From contig OY969816.1 in assembly GCA_963703385.1 (NCBI GenBank), positions 682,001 through 746,000 on the forward strand: a DNA stretch of 64,000 nt, given 5' to 3'. The notes below the pieces were generated by a model that was not told the origin of the DNA, made no database searches, and saw nothing but the letters and a program-made list of their open reading frames with translations. The translations under genes were made by a program, and so were the position numbers. This DNA is from Rhodoblastus sp963703385 (lineage in GTDB: Bacteria; Pseudomonadota; Alphaproteobacteria; Rhizobiales; Beijerinckiaceae). This document shows positions 55,090-64,000 of this stretch, in pieces; positions within the stretch are counted from its first letter, which is position 1, and each line of letters starts with the position of its first letter.

Positions 55090-55876
55090 AAGAGGTTGAA
55101 TCATCATTCGCTGAAAAACGGAATCCAAAGGGTTATGTGAGGTCCGCGACGCGATTTTAGGCGCAGCCGGGAGCGGAGCTCATATAAGCCGGATCGAACG
55201 AAGCCGTCGCACCTCGCAATAGCCTTCGGCGTGTGGGCGCCTGGGAGTGGTTCGGGCTGAAGCGCTGAGCCCAGGATCAATGCCACAATTGTCGCTATGG
55301 AAAAAACCTTAATTCGTCTCTCAATGATTACAGTTGCTTATGTGGAAATCGCCATGCTCTTATCGCTTTTCACCCCGCTTTTGTTCGGGCATGGGCGCGG
55401 ACATTGACATATTTTGCATTTGGTGCCGCGCGAACGATGTGTTTGTCCCGAAATTTGATGGAGCTTGCCGAACGAGCGACGTCTCATGGCGCGTTGCGTC
55501 CTTCACCATAGGTCAAAGCCGCGACGGTGGCGGACGTCAATGCCGATATCGTCACGACGGATTGTGGGCAGTTTATGACACGCACCAAGTTATCGGCAAT
55601 CTTGACCTCGCAGTGCTGACGAAGTCGGCTTAGTTCAATCCCTTTTATGAGCTTGTGACCTAGACGAGAACCCGCTCGTGAACTAGCATTTGAATTAGGC
55701 TCCTCTGTGGGGCCGATCAAGCGCGGCCTGGGCATCCGACTGGGGGCTCGGCCACGCGCAAGCGGCGCGCAAGAGGGTTGAACATTGCGTCAGCCAAGGG
55801 CGGGCTGCGCTGCCTGCCGGCGACAGCGATTTGCACGGGCGACTGATCGGGCGCGCGACGTGACGGGGACGGGGCG
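55090..55876. other. gene-free stretch upstream of the ExbB-like operon
   Basis: Less GC-rich than its surroundings around 55300-55450. A 99-codon plus-strand frame (55334-55633) shows no family features and no good ribosome site. It probably holds the promoter of the following genes. Confidence 0.45.
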
Positions 55877-56677
55877 ATGGCGGTGAAATCGACTGGCGCG
55901 GCGCTCGGGCGGACGGCGGCGGTCACCGCGATCGCATTGGCGATCGTGGCGCTCCTCATCCTGATCGGCTCCTTTGCGCTGCCGTTCGGCTCGCCGGCCG
56001 CCGCCTTGCTGCTCGACCATCAACCCTACAGCGTCTTTCCCTTCCCGCTGACGATCCAGAACATGACCTACATGATTTTCGCCGCGGGCATGGCGGATCT
56101 GTTCGTGCGCTGGCGCACGGCGCGCCATGAGCGGGCGCTCCTCGGCATGCACTTCCTGCCCGAGGACGACACCAGCATTTTGCAGATCGACGACCTCGGA
56201 CCCGTCCGCCGCAAGATGGGTCCGCTCTATGACGGCGAGAACGGCTTCCTGCCTTACCTCATCGATATTTCGATCACCCAGCTGCAGGCGAGCCGCTCGG
56301 TGGACCAGGCCGTGTCGATCCTGACCTCGAGCCTCGACCTGATGATGCACCGGCTCGATCTTCGTTACCAGAGCGTGCGCTACATCTCCTGGCTGATCCC
56401 GACGATCGGCTTCATCGGCACGGTCATCGGCATCGCGGTGGCGCTCGAATACATCAACCCGAAAAACCCCGACATCGGACTGGTCACCGGCGCAATGGCG
56501 GTGGCGTTCTACACCACCCTGGTCGCGCTGATCGCCAGCGCCATCATCGTGTTCTTCCAGCATGCGGTGCAGAAGCAGGAGGAGAGCGCGCTCAACGAGG
56601 CCGGGCAATATTGCCTCAAGAACCTGATCAACCGCATCTATATCCCGGCCGAACACAATAAGGCAGGCGCGCCTTGA
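55877..56677 (+). CDS. MotA/TolQ/ExbB-type channel protein
   Basis: 266 residues, four predicted membrane helices (about residues 13-36, 60-76, 168-188, 202-226). The last two carry the proton-channel signature: LIPTIGFIGTVIGIAVALEY and VTGAMAVAFYTTLVALIASAI. A cytoplasmic domain lies between helices 2 and 3, as in MotA/ExbB. The gene overlaps the next by four bases (ATGA-like), so the two products likely form one complex. Which process it energises is unknown. Confidence 0.8.
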   Translation: MAVKSTGAALGRTAAVTAIALAIVALLILIGSFALPFGSPAAALLLDHQPYSVFPFPLTIQNMTYMIFAAGMADLFVRWRTARHERALLGMHFLPEDDTSILQIDDLGPVRRKMGPLYDGENGFLPYLIDISITQLQASRSVDQAVSILTSSLDLMMHRLDLRYQSVRYISWLIPTIGFIGTVIGIAVALEYINPKNPDIGLVTGAMAVAFYTTLVALIASAIIVFFQHAVQKQEESALNEAGQYCLKNLINRIYIPAEHNKAGAP

Positions 56678-58512
56678 AACGGCCGCGCCGGGAGGGCGGC
56701 GGCGGCGAAGTCGCCCTGATGGCGGTGATCACCAAGGCGATGGGCGCCTTCCTCGTGCTCGTCGTCATCATGCTGCCGGATTACATTTACGTCGTGCAGA
56801 ACGGCAAGCAGGGCGCGGGCGCGCAGCAAATGCTCGCCGCCGCTTCGCGGGAGGTCGATCAACTCAAGCAGGCGCTCAATGACGTCAATGGGCCGCCGAA
56901 GGATCTCACGGCGACGCGGCAGAATCTGCAGGACCTCGACCGGAAGCTGGCGGCGTTGAAGGATGAGGTCGCCAGCCTGAGCGGCAAGCTCGGCCAGGCG
57001 GATGCGGAGATCAGACGGCTGACCGCCGTTGACGTCGCCCAGAGCGGCCAGCAGGACGCGCGCGCGCAAAACGCGCTCGACGCCGCCATGCTGGAGGCCA
57101 GACAGCTCGAGCAGGCGCTCAATGCGTCCGATGCGACGCCGCAGGACGTCGCCGCCATGCGGCAGAGGCTGCGGGACCTCGAGCGGATGCTGGCGGCGTT
57201 GAAGGACGAGATCGCCAGCCTGGGCGACAAGCTCCGCCAGGCGGTCGTGGCGATCGCGCGTCTCAGGAAGGAGAACGAGGGCCTCAAGGCGCAGGCGGAG
57301 GAACTCGAGGACCAGAACGCGAAACTCAAGGCGGAAGCGGAAGAGCTGAAGAGCCGGCCGCTGGCGGCGACGGTGGTGACGCTCTCATGGAGCGGGTGTT
57401 ACGGCGCCGACATCGAACTCTACATCGAAGACAAAGTCGGCGATAAACCTGCACAGCCGATGGATCGTACGATGACGAGCGCGCCGCAATATCCGCAGGA
57501 CCGAGCCACGCGTTTTCCGCAGGACCTGTCGGCCAGCTCGGGGACGGCGTGGTGGAGCCTCTCCGACACCAACAGCGATCAGCGTTTGACGCTCTGGGCG
57601 AAACTTCTCAACCCGTTTTACGGGACACATTCGAAACCGCGCTTTTGCAAACTTCAGTGGACGATCTCGACGAGCAAGGAAAACAAGACCAGCGGGAGCT
57701 GGGAGATTTCGGACGAATCCCCTCTCAGATTGTTATACGTGTACGACATCAGCGCGAAATCCGAAATCAGCTGGGGCTACTTGGCGAAGCTCTCCGAAGC
57801 GGAAGACCACGCTTTGCGCGAAGCGCCGTTCAAGCAGCCCTGTGAAGGCCTTCTCTGCTTGTTCGACGCCAATGCGTCGGCCCCTCGCCCCGATGCGGAG
57901 ATCAGGCCGAAATTTCTTGAATATGTCAGAAGCGTCTACGATGCCGACGACGTCGCCGGCATAATCTTCGACCTGATGGCGTCCGGCGAAGTGTCCGTCG
58001 CAGACGGCTATCGCTGGCTCGATCTTTTCCCCTATGTAAACTCAGGCAAAATAGAGGCGCCCGCCCCCGAGGACGTCGCCGCGCTCCGGCGGGCGCTCGA
58101 GCAAAAACGGGCCCCCAAATTGTTCGTTGACGCCCTGATGAAACGCGTCGACGCGAACATCGAGCGGGCCAGAGTCCTCGCAAAGATGGTCGGGGCCATT
58201 CCTGCTTTCCCCGCTCCGCCGGCGCCGGCCGAAAATCCGGCGGCGGCGCATGAGCGCCTCGTGGCCTTGACGCGGCAGTCCGTCAAGGACGGATCGTTGA
58301 CCCAGGCCCAGTCCGACGCGATCCTGGCGGCGGCGAGCCATTCGTCGAAGCCGTCGGACGCCGAGATCGACAAACAGGTGGACGATGCGCGCTTGCCGCC
58401 GGCGCTTGCCGAACTCCTCAAAAAGCTGATCAAATCGGGCGATTTCGACATCACCGCCCTGCCGAAGACGACGCCAGGCCCGGCGCCGTCTTCGACGCCC
58501 TCAAATCCATGA
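56674..58512 (+). CDS. single-pass coiled-coil membrane protein, partner of the channel
   Basis: 612 residues. One membrane helix near the N-terminus (AVITKAMGAFLVLVVIMLPDYIYVV), placed like that of MotB/TolR. Then about 170 residues of heptad coiled coil with an internal duplication (VDQLKQALNDVNGPPKDLTA versus RQLEQALNASDATPQDVAA, each followed by ALKDE.ASL). A globular domain with SWSGCYGADIELYIEDK follows, then helical repeats and a proline-rich end. No OmpA-like peptidoglycan domain, unlike MotB. I do not recognise the globular domain. Confidence 0.65.
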   Translation: MKRPRREGGGGEVALMAVITKAMGAFLVLVVIMLPDYIYVVQNGKQGAGAQQMLAAASREVDQLKQALNDVNGPPKDLTATRQNLQDLDRKLAALKDEVASLSGKLGQADAEIRRLTAVDVAQSGQQDARAQNALDAAMLEARQLEQALNASDATPQDVAAMRQRLRDLERMLAALKDEIASLGDKLRQAVVAIARLRKENEGLKAQAEELEDQNAKLKAEAEELKSRPLAATVVTLSWSGCYGADIELYIEDKVGDKPAQPMDRTMTSAPQYPQDRATRFPQDLSASSGTAWWSLSDTNSDQRLTLWAKLLNPFYGTHSKPRFCKLQWTISTSKENKTSGSWEISDESPLRLLYVYDISAKSEISWGYLAKLSEAEDHALREAPFKQPCEGLLCLFDANASAPRPDAEIRPKFLEYVRSVYDADDVAGIIFDLMASGEVSVADGYRWLDLFPYVNSGKIEAPAPEDVAALRRALEQKRAPKLFVDALMKRVDANIERARVLAKMVGAIPAFPAPPAPAENPAAAHERLVALTRQSVKDGSLTQAQSDAILAAASHSSKPSDAEIDKQVDDARLPPALAELLKKLIKSGDFDITALPKTTPGPAPSSTPSNP

Positions 58513-58530
58513 ACACAAAGCGCCCGCGCC

Positions 58531-59586
58531 ATGACCAAACTGATCCGCTGCAAACAGGGCCATGTCTTCGACGTGGAGACTCACGCCGAATGCCCCGTCT
58601 GCGGCGAGCAAGTGGTCGTCAAGGCGAGCAATGCCGACGGGCAAGAGACCGCGCCGCCGCCGCCCGCGCCGACCAGCCCGCGCATCGTCTTCGGCGCCCT
58701 CGCTCTGTTGGCCGTCGTGGCGGCCGCCGGCGGCTTTCTGGCGTTTCGGCCCCACATGAACGTCACGCCGCCAGAAACGCCGATCGCCGCGCCCGCGTCC
58801 GCGGAAAAGAAGGCCGAGCCTTCGCCGACCTCGGGCGGCGAGACCAAACCGGCGCCTACCGAACCGCCGACGGCAAAACAAACGCTCGCCCCGAATCCGG
58901 GACCGACGGGGACGGACGATTCCAGCGCCGGGCGCGACGCCAGGGAAAAGGCCGCCTTGTCCGGGAATGCGCCAACGCCGACGCCGACGCCGACGCCGGC
59001 GCCTTTGGCGATCGTCGATCCGGCGACCGTCGGCGAATGGGAATTTTCCGTCAAATCCGCCGTCTGGATTTTGCGGATCGAACCCAACGGCGCCTATGCG
59101 TTTCACGCCGAGCCCATGAACGCCGCCAAGCCCGACTCGGGCGTGTTCTCCGCCGAGGCGGGGCATTGGACGATGCGAGCCAACAACGGCACTCGCGATG
59201 GCGGCGCCTATTCGGTCGAGTCTTCCGACACGCTCAACCTGAAAGGGCGTCTTGGCCCGAGCAAGTGGCGCCGTGTCGCCGGGGCGCCAAAGTCGATTCT
59301 TGGACAGATGGATCCGCGCACGATCGGGGAATGGGAGCTTCCCGTGGGCTCGGGTCGATGGGTGTGGCGGGTCAAGGCCGACAACACGTTCGAGTTTCGC
59401 AGCGAAGCCAATGACGGCGTGAAGCCGGGCGAGGGGAGTTTTTCGTCGATGGACGGACGCTGGTCGATTCGCGCGCCGAACGGCTATACCGACGGGGGAC
59501 CCTATTCGTTCCCGACGCCCGACACGTTTCTGGCGACCGGCCATCTGGGAACCGGCGCCTGGCGTCGCATCCCTTACGGACATTAA
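58531..59586 (+). CDS. zinc-ribbon membrane protein with duplicated C-terminal domain
   Basis: 351 residues. A short zinc ribbon at the N-terminus (IRCKQGHVFDV then CPVCGEQ), a Pro-rich linker, one membrane helix (IVFGALALLAVVAAAGGFLAF), a long disordered linker rich in P, T and A, then two tandem copies of an about 85-residue beta-rich domain (TVGEWEFSVKSAVWILRIEP and TIGEWELPVGSGRWVWRVKA, each ending KWRRV or AWRRI). It follows the coiled-coil gene by 18 bases and probably belongs to the same apparatus. Function unknown. Confidence 0.65.
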   Translation: MTKLIRCKQGHVFDVETHAECPVCGEQVVVKASNADGQETAPPPPAPTSPRIVFGALALLAVVAAAGGFLAFRPHMNVTPPETPIAAPASAEKKAEPSPTSGGETKPAPTEPPTAKQTLAPNPGPTGTDDSSAGRDAREKAALSGNAPTPTPTPTPAPLAIVDPATVGEWEFSVKSAVWILRIEPNGAYAFHAEPMNAAKPDSGVFSAEAGHWTMRANNGTRDGGAYSVESSDTLNLKGRLGPSKWRRVAGAPKSILGQMDPRTIGEWELPVGSGRWVWRVKADNTFEFRSEANDGVKPGEGSFSSMDGRWSIRAPNGYTDGGPYSFPTPDTFLATGHLGTGAWRRIPYGH

Positions 59587-59940
59587 TTATTGCCGATGAC
59601 TTCGTCTCGCTTCGGCATGGAGGAAACGGGGCGCTGAGGTTCGCCGGGCAGAGTGTCGTCAACGAAATGCGTAAAGCCAGACCCGCCGGCGCCGTCATGA
59701 GATCGCTGCCGATGACTGGCCGCTGTCCCCGCGGAACTGTCCCGCGGGTCCGAGTTGGCGTTCAATCTTTCGTGTGACCAAACTGGAACGTCTTTCGCCC
59801 GCAAGGAGCCGAAAGACGTTCCAGTTGTTCTTTTGTCGCCTCGGCTGTCCGAAAGGCGTTCCGCGTTTCGAGATCCGGCTAACAGCAGACATAGGCGGAT
59901 CATTCACGATTTCCGGCCACCGCCAAAACGGCGCCCGATG
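59587..59940. other. intergenic region
   Basis: No gene seen. Contains the hairpin at 59781-59826. Confidence 0.5.
59781..59826. repeat. 17-bp perfect inverted repeat
   Basis: Arms AACTGGAACGTCTTTCG and its complement, loop of 12 bases. It is followed by GTTCTTTTG, which is not a clear T-run. It may end transcription of the three-gene set or be the trace of a mobile repeat. Confidence 0.7.
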
Positions 59941-60345
59941 TCACGGCGCCTTCACCAACTCTACGCGCCGGTTCTTCGCCCGTCCGTCCTCCTGATCGTT
60001 TGACGCCACTGGCTTGTCCGGCCCGAACCCCGCCGAACTCAACAGCGAACCGTCGATGCCCGCGGCCTTGATCGCGGCCACCACCGCTGCCGCGCGATCC
60101 TGTGACAGTTTCACGTTGTAATCATGCAAGCCGATATTGTCGGTGTGCCCCTCGATCGAGACCTTCAACCCCGGATTCCGTTTTAACAGCTCCACCAGCT
60201 GCGCGATCACTGGCTGCGCATCCGGTTTCAACGTCGCCTTGTTGAAGTCGAAATTCACGTAAAGCGCGATGCTTACCTGGGCAAGCAGCCTTCCCGCGAA
60301 ACATGGCCTGTGGCGTCGCCCGCGCGTCTTTCCACACTCATGCAT
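59941..60345 (-). CDS. OmpA-like peptidoglycan-binding domain protein, probably N-terminally truncated
   Basis: 134 residues, almost only an OmpA C-terminal domain: VNFDFNKATLKPDAQPV, VSIEGHTDNIG, NVKLSQDRAAAVVAAIK, and RRVELVKA at the end. There is no signal peptide; the first 25 residues (MHECGKTRGRRHRPCF..) look non-native. Upstream DNA is a short unrelated tail before the IS21 element, so the 5' part appears lost. It converges with the zinc-ribbon gene. Confidence 0.7.
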   Translation of the reverse strand: MHECGKTRGRRHRPCFAGRLLAQVSIALYVNFDFNKATLKPDAQPVIAQLVELLKRNPGLKVSIEGHTDNIGLHDYNVKLSQDRAAAVVAAIKAAGIDGSLLSSAGFGPDKPVASNDQEDGRAKNRRVELVKAP

Positions 60346-60591
60346 CGCCGCGGAGCGGAAATCTATAGCGCGAAAAACTCAGTGAGAGTCCGCGTGCTCA
60401 TCCTGTTTGCCGTGCGGCAAGCCGTTCGAGCAGGCGGTGCCGACAATAGCGGTGTCGAACCAAAGCAAGGTATCGGGTGTGTTTCGGCTTGCAATATTGA
60501 CCCCGTGAGCGGGGGATCGGCTTCCAAAATTGACCCCCCAGGCTTGGGCTGAAGAGCTGCCTGCTTTGCACTGGCGAGCAGGCGGGCGGGG

Positions 60592-62091
60592 ATGTTGGTT
60601 GTGGAGACGATTGGCCGGATCCGGCGCGAGCATTTTGTCAAAGGCAAATCGATCAAGGAGATCGTCCGCGATCTGAAGATATCGCGCAACACGGTGCGCA
60701 AGGTGCTGCGCTCCGGCGAGACCGCCTTCGACTATCAGCGCGAAGCCCAGCCGCGTCCCAAACTCGGGCGCTGGACGGAGGATTTGGAGCGGCTTCTGGC
60801 GGCGAACGCCGAAAAGCCGGCGCGGGAGCGCCTGACGCTGATCCGGGTTTTTGAGACTCTGCGCGATTTTGGCTACGAGGGCGGCTACGACGCCGTGCGC
60901 CGCTATGCGAAAGTCTGGCGGCGCGTCCATTCCGCGGTGACGGCGGCCGCCTTCGTGCCGCTGACCTTTGCGCCCGGCGAAGCCTGCCAGTTCGACTGGA
61001 GCCACGAGATCGTCCTGCTCGACGGCGTCACGACGACGGTCAAAGTCGCCCATGTCCGCCTCTGCCACAGCCGCATGCTGTTCGTGCGCGCCTATCCGCG
61101 CGAAAGCCAGGAGATGGTGTTCGACGCCCACGACCGCGGTTTCGCCTTCTTCAAGGGCGCCTGCGCGCGCGGCATTTACGACAACATGAAGACGGCGGTG
61201 GACGCGATCTTCATCGGCAAGGAGCGCCAATACAACCGCCGCTTCCTGCAAATGTGCGCGCATTATCTGATCGAGCCCGTCGCCTGCACGCCGGCCTCCG
61301 GCTGGGAGAAAGGTCAGGTTGAGAACCAGGTCGGCCTGGTGCGCGAGCGCTTCTTCACCCCGCGCCTGCGGTTCAAGAGCTATGACGAGTTGAACGCCTA
61401 TTTGCTCGACAGATGCGTCGCCTACGCCAAGGCCCATCCCCATCCCGAGGTCGCCGACCAGACCGTCTGGGAGGTTTTCGAGGCGGAGCGGGACAAGCTC
61501 GTTCGCTATGCCGGCCGGTTCGATGGATTCCACGCTGTTCCGGCCTCGGTGTCCAAGACCTGCCTCGTGCGTTTCGACAGCAACAAATATTCGGTTCAGG
61601 CGAGCGCCGTCGGCCGGCCGGTCGAAGTCCAGGCCTATGCCGATCGCATCGTCATCCGCCAGGACGGCAAAATCGTCGGCGAACATCAGCGCATCTTCGG
61701 GCGCGGCGAGACCAATTACAATCCCTGGCATTATGTTCCGGTCCTGGCGAGGAAGCCCGGCGCTTTGCGCAACGGCGCGCCCTTCAAGGACTGGGTGCTG
61801 CCGGCTTCAATCGAGCGGGTCCGCAAGAAGCTGTCGGGCTCCCATGACGGCGCGCGGCAAATGGTCGACATTCTTTCCGCTGTTCTCACCGACGGCCTGC
61901 CGGCGGTCGAGGCGGCCTGCGCCAAAGCGGTCGCCGAAAACGTCCATTCCGCCGACGTCATCCTCAACATTCTGGCGCGCCGGCGCGATCCCGGTCCGGT
62001 CGCGCCGATCCAGCCGCCGGAGGCGCTGCGGCTTCAAATCGTCCCTCTCGCCGATTGCGGCCGCTACGATCAATTGAGGAGTTCAGGCTGA
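60592..62091 (+). CDS. istA: IS21 transposase IstA
   Basis: 499 residues. N-terminal helix-turn-helix (KSIKEIVRDLKISRNTVRKVLR) and integrase-type DDE domain (GEACQFDWSHEIVLLDG, GIYDNMKTAVDAI, and WEKGQVENQVGLVRERFF with the Glu). Intact. Confidence 0.93.
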   Translation: MLVVETIGRIRREHFVKGKSIKEIVRDLKISRNTVRKVLRSGETAFDYQREAQPRPKLGRWTEDLERLLAANAEKPARERLTLIRVFETLRDFGYEGGYDAVRRYAKVWRRVHSAVTAAAFVPLTFAPGEACQFDWSHEIVLLDGVTTTVKVAHVRLCHSRMLFVRAYPRESQEMVFDAHDRGFAFFKGACARGIYDNMKTAVDAIFIGKERQYNRRFLQMCAHYLIEPVACTPASGWEKGQVENQVGLVRERFFTPRLRFKSYDELNAYLLDRCVAYAKAHPHPEVADQTVWEVFEAERDKLVRYAGRFDGFHAVPASVSKTCLVRFDSNKYSVQASAVGRPVEVQAYADRIVIRQDGKIVGEHQRIFGRGETNYNPWHYVPVLARKPGALRNGAPFKDWVLPASIERVRKKLSGSHDGARQMVDILSAVLTDGLPAVEAACAKAVAENVHSADVILNILARRRDPGPVAPIQPPEALRLQIVPLADCGRYDQLRSSG

Positions 62092-62819
62092 TGGAACGTA
62101 CGCAAATCTTCGATCTCATGAGCGAACTCAAGCTCTTCGGCATGAAGGCCGCCTATGACGAGATCATGGCCAGCGGCATCAAGCGCCAGCACGAGCCGCC
62201 GAAGATCGTTGGCGATCTCCTGGCCGCCGAAATCGCCGAAAAACACGCGCGTTCGATCAAATATCAGCTCACCATCGCCAAACTGCCGCTCGTCAAGGAC
62301 ATCGACGACTTCATCTTCGAAGGAACGCCGATCAATGAAAGGCTGGCGCGCGATCTCGCCGGCGGCGGCTTCATCGATTTGCAGCGCAACGTCGTTCTCA
62401 TCGGCGGGACCGGCACTGGCAAGACGCATCTGGCCATCGCCATCGCTCGCGCTTGCGTGCGCGCCGGCAAGCGCGGCCGCTTCTACAACACCGTCGATCT
62501 GGTCAATAAGCTCGAAGCCGAGACCCGCGCCGGAAGGCCGGGACGGCTCGCCGATTATCTGACCCGCCTCGACTTCATCATCCTCGACGAACTCGGCTAT
62601 TTGCCCTTCGCGCAAGCCGGCGGACAATTGTTGTTCCACCTGATCAGCCGGCTCTACGAGCGCACCTCGATCATCGTCACGACCAATCTCGCCTTCGGCG
62701 AATGGCCGAGCGTCTTCGGCGACGCCAAAATGACGACGGCCTTGCTCGACCGCCTGACCCATCACTGCGACATTGTCGAAACCGGCAACGAGAGCTGGCG
62801 CCTCAAGCACCGCGCCTGA
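62091..62819 (+). CDS. istB: IS21 ATPase IstB
   Basis: 242 residues of the DnaC-like helper ATPase: Walker A GGTGTGKTHLAIAIA, Walker B FIILDELGYLPF, sensor TTNLAFGEW. ATG overlaps the istA stop by one base. An alternative upstream start inside istA is unlikely. Confidence 0.93.
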   Translation: MERTQIFDLMSELKLFGMKAAYDEIMASGIKRQHEPPKIVGDLLAAEIAEKHARSIKYQLTIAKLPLVKDIDDFIFEGTPINERLARDLAGGGFIDLQRNVVLIGGTGTGKTHLAIAIARACVRAGKRGRFYNTVDLVNKLEAETRAGRPGRLADYLTRLDFIILDELGYLPFAQAGGQLLFHLISRLYERTSIIVTTNLAFGEWPSVFGDAKMTTALLDRLTHHCDIVETGNESWRLKHRA

Positions 62820-63110
62820 CCCAAATACAAGCCTCACGCCGCCGCGCGCGCCGCGGCTGCGCAACCCCGACCAACTCCGCCGCGGCGCGCGCTGTCGCCC
62901 TGGCGCTTCATCAAGGGGGTCAATTTTGAACGCCGATCAGGGGTCAAAATTGGGAGCCGATTGACAATCGGGTGCGGTGACGAGCCTTGCGCTTCTGCAT
63001 TCGCGACCTCAGGCAGGAAGCGAGAGGCGCGCAAATTGCCCAGAAAAGGAACACGGTCGGATCGCTGTGCGTTGTGCAATAGGGGAGTTGAAAGTGTCCG
63101 GGAGGACAAA

Positions 63111-63392
63111 ATGCCAATTCGCATGTCAAACCGCATGATTATCGCCATCGTGATTTACATGATGGTTCAGGGCGTCGTTTTCGGCATCGGCGCGGTTCTG
63201 GTTTTGGCGACGCCGCTCGCGAACATCGCGATGACGTTGATGCCTTTCGTGGTCGCCGCGACATTGGTTATGTCGGCGCCAATCGCGTGGTGGCTGGCGC
63301 CTTTGGCGCGCGCCGCCCATGAGCGCAAACTGAACGCCCAGGAGCCGGGGCGTGGGAGGGATCAGCCTGGTCACGGTTATCACGCGACTTGA
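63111..63392 (+). CDS. small two-helix membrane protein
   Basis: 93 residues with two hydrophobic helices (IIAIVIYMMVQGVVFGIGAV and IAMTLMPFVVAATLVMSAPI) and a hydrophilic C-terminus. Start chosen at 63111 for GGGAGGA six bases upstream. Unknown function. Confidence 0.7.
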   Translation: MPIRMSNRMIIAIVIYMMVQGVVFGIGAVLVLATPLANIAMTLMPFVVAATLVMSAPIAWWLAPLARAAHERKLNAQEPGRGRDQPGHGYHAT

Positions 63393-63559
63393 TCCCGCGG
63401 CCAGCTCTAGCTGGACAATTTTCGCGAGTGGCCGCGTAGGGTCAAAACTCTCGCTTCACCCGGAGCCTACCACTGTCCGCTGGCAACAAGATAGCTGCCG
63501 AAACTCTTGGCCGTGATTGAGCCGCGGCGTCGCCCTCTGACGCCGCCGCGGCCCATTTG

Positions 63560-64000
63560 TCAAAGATCAACCTGCTCGGAAATGCTGAGCGCGTCCTCCA
63601 CCTCGATTCCGAGATAGCGTACAGTGCTTTCCAGCTTCGAATGTCCCAGCAGAAGCTGAACCGCCCTCAAGTTTCCAGTCTTTTTGTAAATTTGGGCGGC
63701 CTTGGTCCGGCGCATCGAATGCGTGCCGTAAGCGGTGTCGTCCAAGCCCGCGCCGCGAACCCAGCCATGGACGATGCGCGCGTATTGGCGCGTCGACATG
63801 TGGGGTTGCTCATGAACGCGGCTTGGAAAGAGAAACCGCCCTTCGCCGATTTTGAGAATGGCCAGCCAATCCTCGATCGACGCACGGGTCTGCTCCGTGA
63901 GTTCGAATTGGACCGCCCTGCCCGTCTTCTTTTGGATGATCGTCGCGCGGTCCCGCAATCTGCCGCCTACGCAAATATCGTCAACTTTCAAGCAGGTGAG
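63560..64000 (-). CDS. tyrosine recombinase/phage-type integrase, 5' end beyond the window
   Basis: C-terminal catalytic domain: GTHSMRRTKAAQIYKKTGN carries the His-x-x-Arg box, LLGHSKLESTVRYLGIE the final His and the nucleophilic Tyr. The frame stays open to the window edge, so the first Arg and N-terminal part lie outside. The gene probably belongs to the same accessory region. No attachment site could be identified. Confidence 0.88.
   Translation of the reverse strand, partial: LTCLKVDDICVGGRLRDRATIIQKKTGRAVQFELTEQTRASIEDWLAILKIGEGRFLFPSRVHEQPHMSTRQYARIVHGWVRGAGLDDTAYGTHSMRRTKAAQIYKKTGNLRAVQLLLGHSKLESTVRYLGIEVEDALSISEQVDL

Larger units (their letters stand above)
60480..62966 (+). mobile_element. 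IS21-family insertion sequence (2487 bp)
   Basis: Ends TGTTTCGGCT / AGCCGATTGACA with the TG..CA termini and internal repeats of the TTGACCCC type. Flanked by an 8-bp direct repeat ATCGGGTG (60472-60479 and 62967-62974). Complete istA and istB. Confidence 0.93.

Noticed and set aside
55334..55633. 99-codon plus-strand frame before the channel operon
   Set aside because: No ribosome site, no domain, Cys- and Arg-rich composition; not supportable as a gene.
59941..60345. OmpA fragment as the ZorB component of a Zorya system
   Set aside because: It lies on the opposite strand, lacks a membrane helix, and no ZorC/ZorD-like gene is present.
60379..61731. 450-codon minus-strand frame across istA
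   Set aside because: Antisense of the IS21 transposase and crosses the IS boundary; not a gene.

Overview
The window is high-GC DNA from an alphaproteobacterium, most likely of the Hyphomicrobiales (Rhizobiales). The evidence is Sox and polyamine-transport genes of alphaproteobacterial type, tight ATGA/TGATG gene overlaps, and the short 'gcatattc..cgaaaagt' palindromes typical of that order. I cannot name a genus. No rRNA, tRNA or CRISPR array was found.

Left part (1-12,850): ordinary chromosome. It holds a beta-oxidation pair (hydroxyacyl-CoA dehydrogenase, thiolase) with a MerR regulator, a monohaem cytochrome, a potFGHI-type polyamine ABC operon whose potF is frameshifted, a glycosyltransferase, a DEAD-box helicase and a YaiI-family protein. 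A 1.6-kb gene-free stretch follows, with palindromic repeats.

Central part (12,850-51,300): a sulfur-oxidation island. A triheme cytochrome-soxXAKYZ-tatA operon runs on the plus strand. A long minus-strand block encodes a YeeE/YedE transporter, an outer-membrane protein, CopC, CopD, cyanase, a cysteine-free redoxin, a Tat-exported beta-propeller that I interpret as thiocyanate dehydrogenase, and a CusBFA-type copper/silver pump fused by overlap to ExbB-ExbD-TonB. Further right are a flavocytochrome c sulfide dehydrogenase flavoprotein, a membrane histidine kinase with an NtrC-type sigma-54 activator, an outer-membrane porin with a GlcG/HbpS-like protein, PhzF, a second YeeE/YedE transporter, soxB, a DsbA-like protein fused to the relic of a second histidine kinase, and a rhodanese carrying an internal stop. 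Together these genes could oxidise thiocyanate to cyanate plus sulfur in the periplasm, pass the sulfur to FCSD/Sox, and hydrolyse the cyanate to ammonia and CO2.

Regulation: I find excellent sigma-54 (-24/-12) promoters before the sox operon, cynS, yedE1, the rhodanese-soxB block and the porin. All but the cynS one are preceded, 62-76 bp upstream of -24, by the same 37-bp site (GTTTCA / GTTRCA / CGAAAC / TGAAAC at fixed spacing). This defines a regulon whose probable activator is the NtrC-type regulator inside the window. The yedE1 promoter and its site, plus the adjacent IS5-type element, are duplicated almost identically in front of the rhodanese-soxB block.

Right part (51,300-64,000): accessory DNA. 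It is rich in insertion sequences (IS5-type, IS1182, a truncated second IS5-type, IS21 with an 8-bp target duplication). It also carries a three-gene set encoding a MotA/ExbB-like channel, a coiled-coil membrane protein and a zinc-ribbon protein with a duplicated domain, plus a truncated OmpA-domain gene, a small membrane protein and a partial tyrosine recombinase.
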